From Acidobacteriota bacterium (GTDB lineage Bacteria > Acidobacteriota > Terriglobia > Terriglobales > Acidobacteriaceae): a stretch of 64,000 nucleotides of DNA. Both the position numbers and the translations under genes were made by a program. Below the pieces are notes generated by a model. The model ran no database searches, was not told the origin of the DNA, and worked only from the letters and a program-made list of their open reading frames with translations. Of this stretch, positions 63,794 through 64,000 are shown piece after piece; position 1 is the stretch's first letter; every line of letters starts with the position of its first letter. The DNA lies in the NCBI GenBank assembly GCA_013289765.1, contig JABCZI010000001.1, forward strand, positions 558,001 through 622,000. Direction: 5' to 3'.

Positions 63794-64000
63794 TTGGATA
63801 GTCCTATTCTAGCGCATCGAGCGTGCGGATCGTTAACTGTTAATCACCGCGCTCTGCCGTGTGACGGATCAGCCGAGTTGGCCGTATTCACGTCCACATG
63901 AAGCTTTTGCGCAGCAGGAATTCCCGGCGGAAAACAGTCACCGTCGCGGCTGTAACCCGAACAGCGGGCTGCGACATCTTTGCGCTGCGGAGACTGCGCG
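63794..64000. other. Window end; possible start of a + strand gene
   Basis: An ATG at 63898 opens a frame that stays open to the edge (MKLLRSRNSRRKTVTVAA...), basic at first as in a signal or membrane protein start. There is no clear ribosome site and only 34 codons are visible, so I do not claim a gene. Otherwise nothing is recognised. Confidence 0.25.

Overview
The window reads as chromosomal DNA of a GC-rich Gram-negative bacterium, most likely an Acidobacteriota of the Terriglobia (Koribacter/Terriglobus type). This rests on three long Oar-like TonB-dependent receptors with an N-terminal carboxypeptidase-regulatory-like domain, lipid A and lipoprotein maturation genes (LpxD, Lnt), an ATP synthase b subunit with a signal-peptide-like N-terminus, and a style of low-complexity repeat between genes that I associate with this group. 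It is an inference; there is no 16S gene here. I see no transposase, integrase, phage gene, CRISPR array, rRNA or tRNA.

Layout. 1-2.4 kb: an envelope-stress group (SPFH/flotillin-like, glycine-zipper membrane protein, PspA) followed by a DUF3592 protein and an RHH/RelE-type toxin-antitoxin pair. 2.6-10 kb: a lipoprotein, then a tight + strand run lpxD - P-loop gene - lnt - prfB - HD hydrolase, joined by 4-base overlaps, then a helical-repeat protein and a CoA-binding protein. prfB carries the classical autoregulatory +1 frameshift site. 10-15.7 kb: a SpoIIE-type phosphatase, rarA, a TrmH-type methyltransferase, tsaC, a YdcF-like protein and a DinB/YfiT protein. 16-21.6 kb: a minus-strand group with aspS, an NTF2-like protein, a PPOX-fold protein, hisS (with a large insertion in its catalytic core) and a gamma-carbonic anhydrase.

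21.9-34 kb: two of the three Oar-like receptors (the first broken by a frameshift), a PafA-like phosphatase, serS, and a membrane protein/LolA-like pair. 34-40.4 kb: envelope polysaccharide functions, namely a GT39-like membrane glycosyltransferase, a giant GH18-like/CE4/GT2 fusion, and a secreted esterase. 40.4-47 kb: an ATP synthase operon (b', b, delta, alpha, gamma, beta, epsilon) without the a and c subunits, with a good sigma-70 promoter at 47.1 kb. 47.3-50.3 kb: hflX and hfq, and a divergent urate-hydroxylase-like membrane protein. 50.3-54 kb: the third receptor. 54-64 kb: a DegT-type aminotransferase, Ste24-like protease, SH3 lipoprotein, thioredoxin-fold protein, MmcQ-like protein, pfkA, a BIG2-type lipoprotein, a YXWGXW protein and a DUF2203 protein.

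The observations I rate highest are a roughly 135-residue insertion in HisRS between core strands, short repeats built on CTAGAAGCT or TTAGCA that supply the stop codon of four separate genes, the cysteine-bearing P-loop gene between lpxD and lnt, the enlarged gamma and b subunits of the ATP synthase, and the trimodular polysaccharide enzyme.
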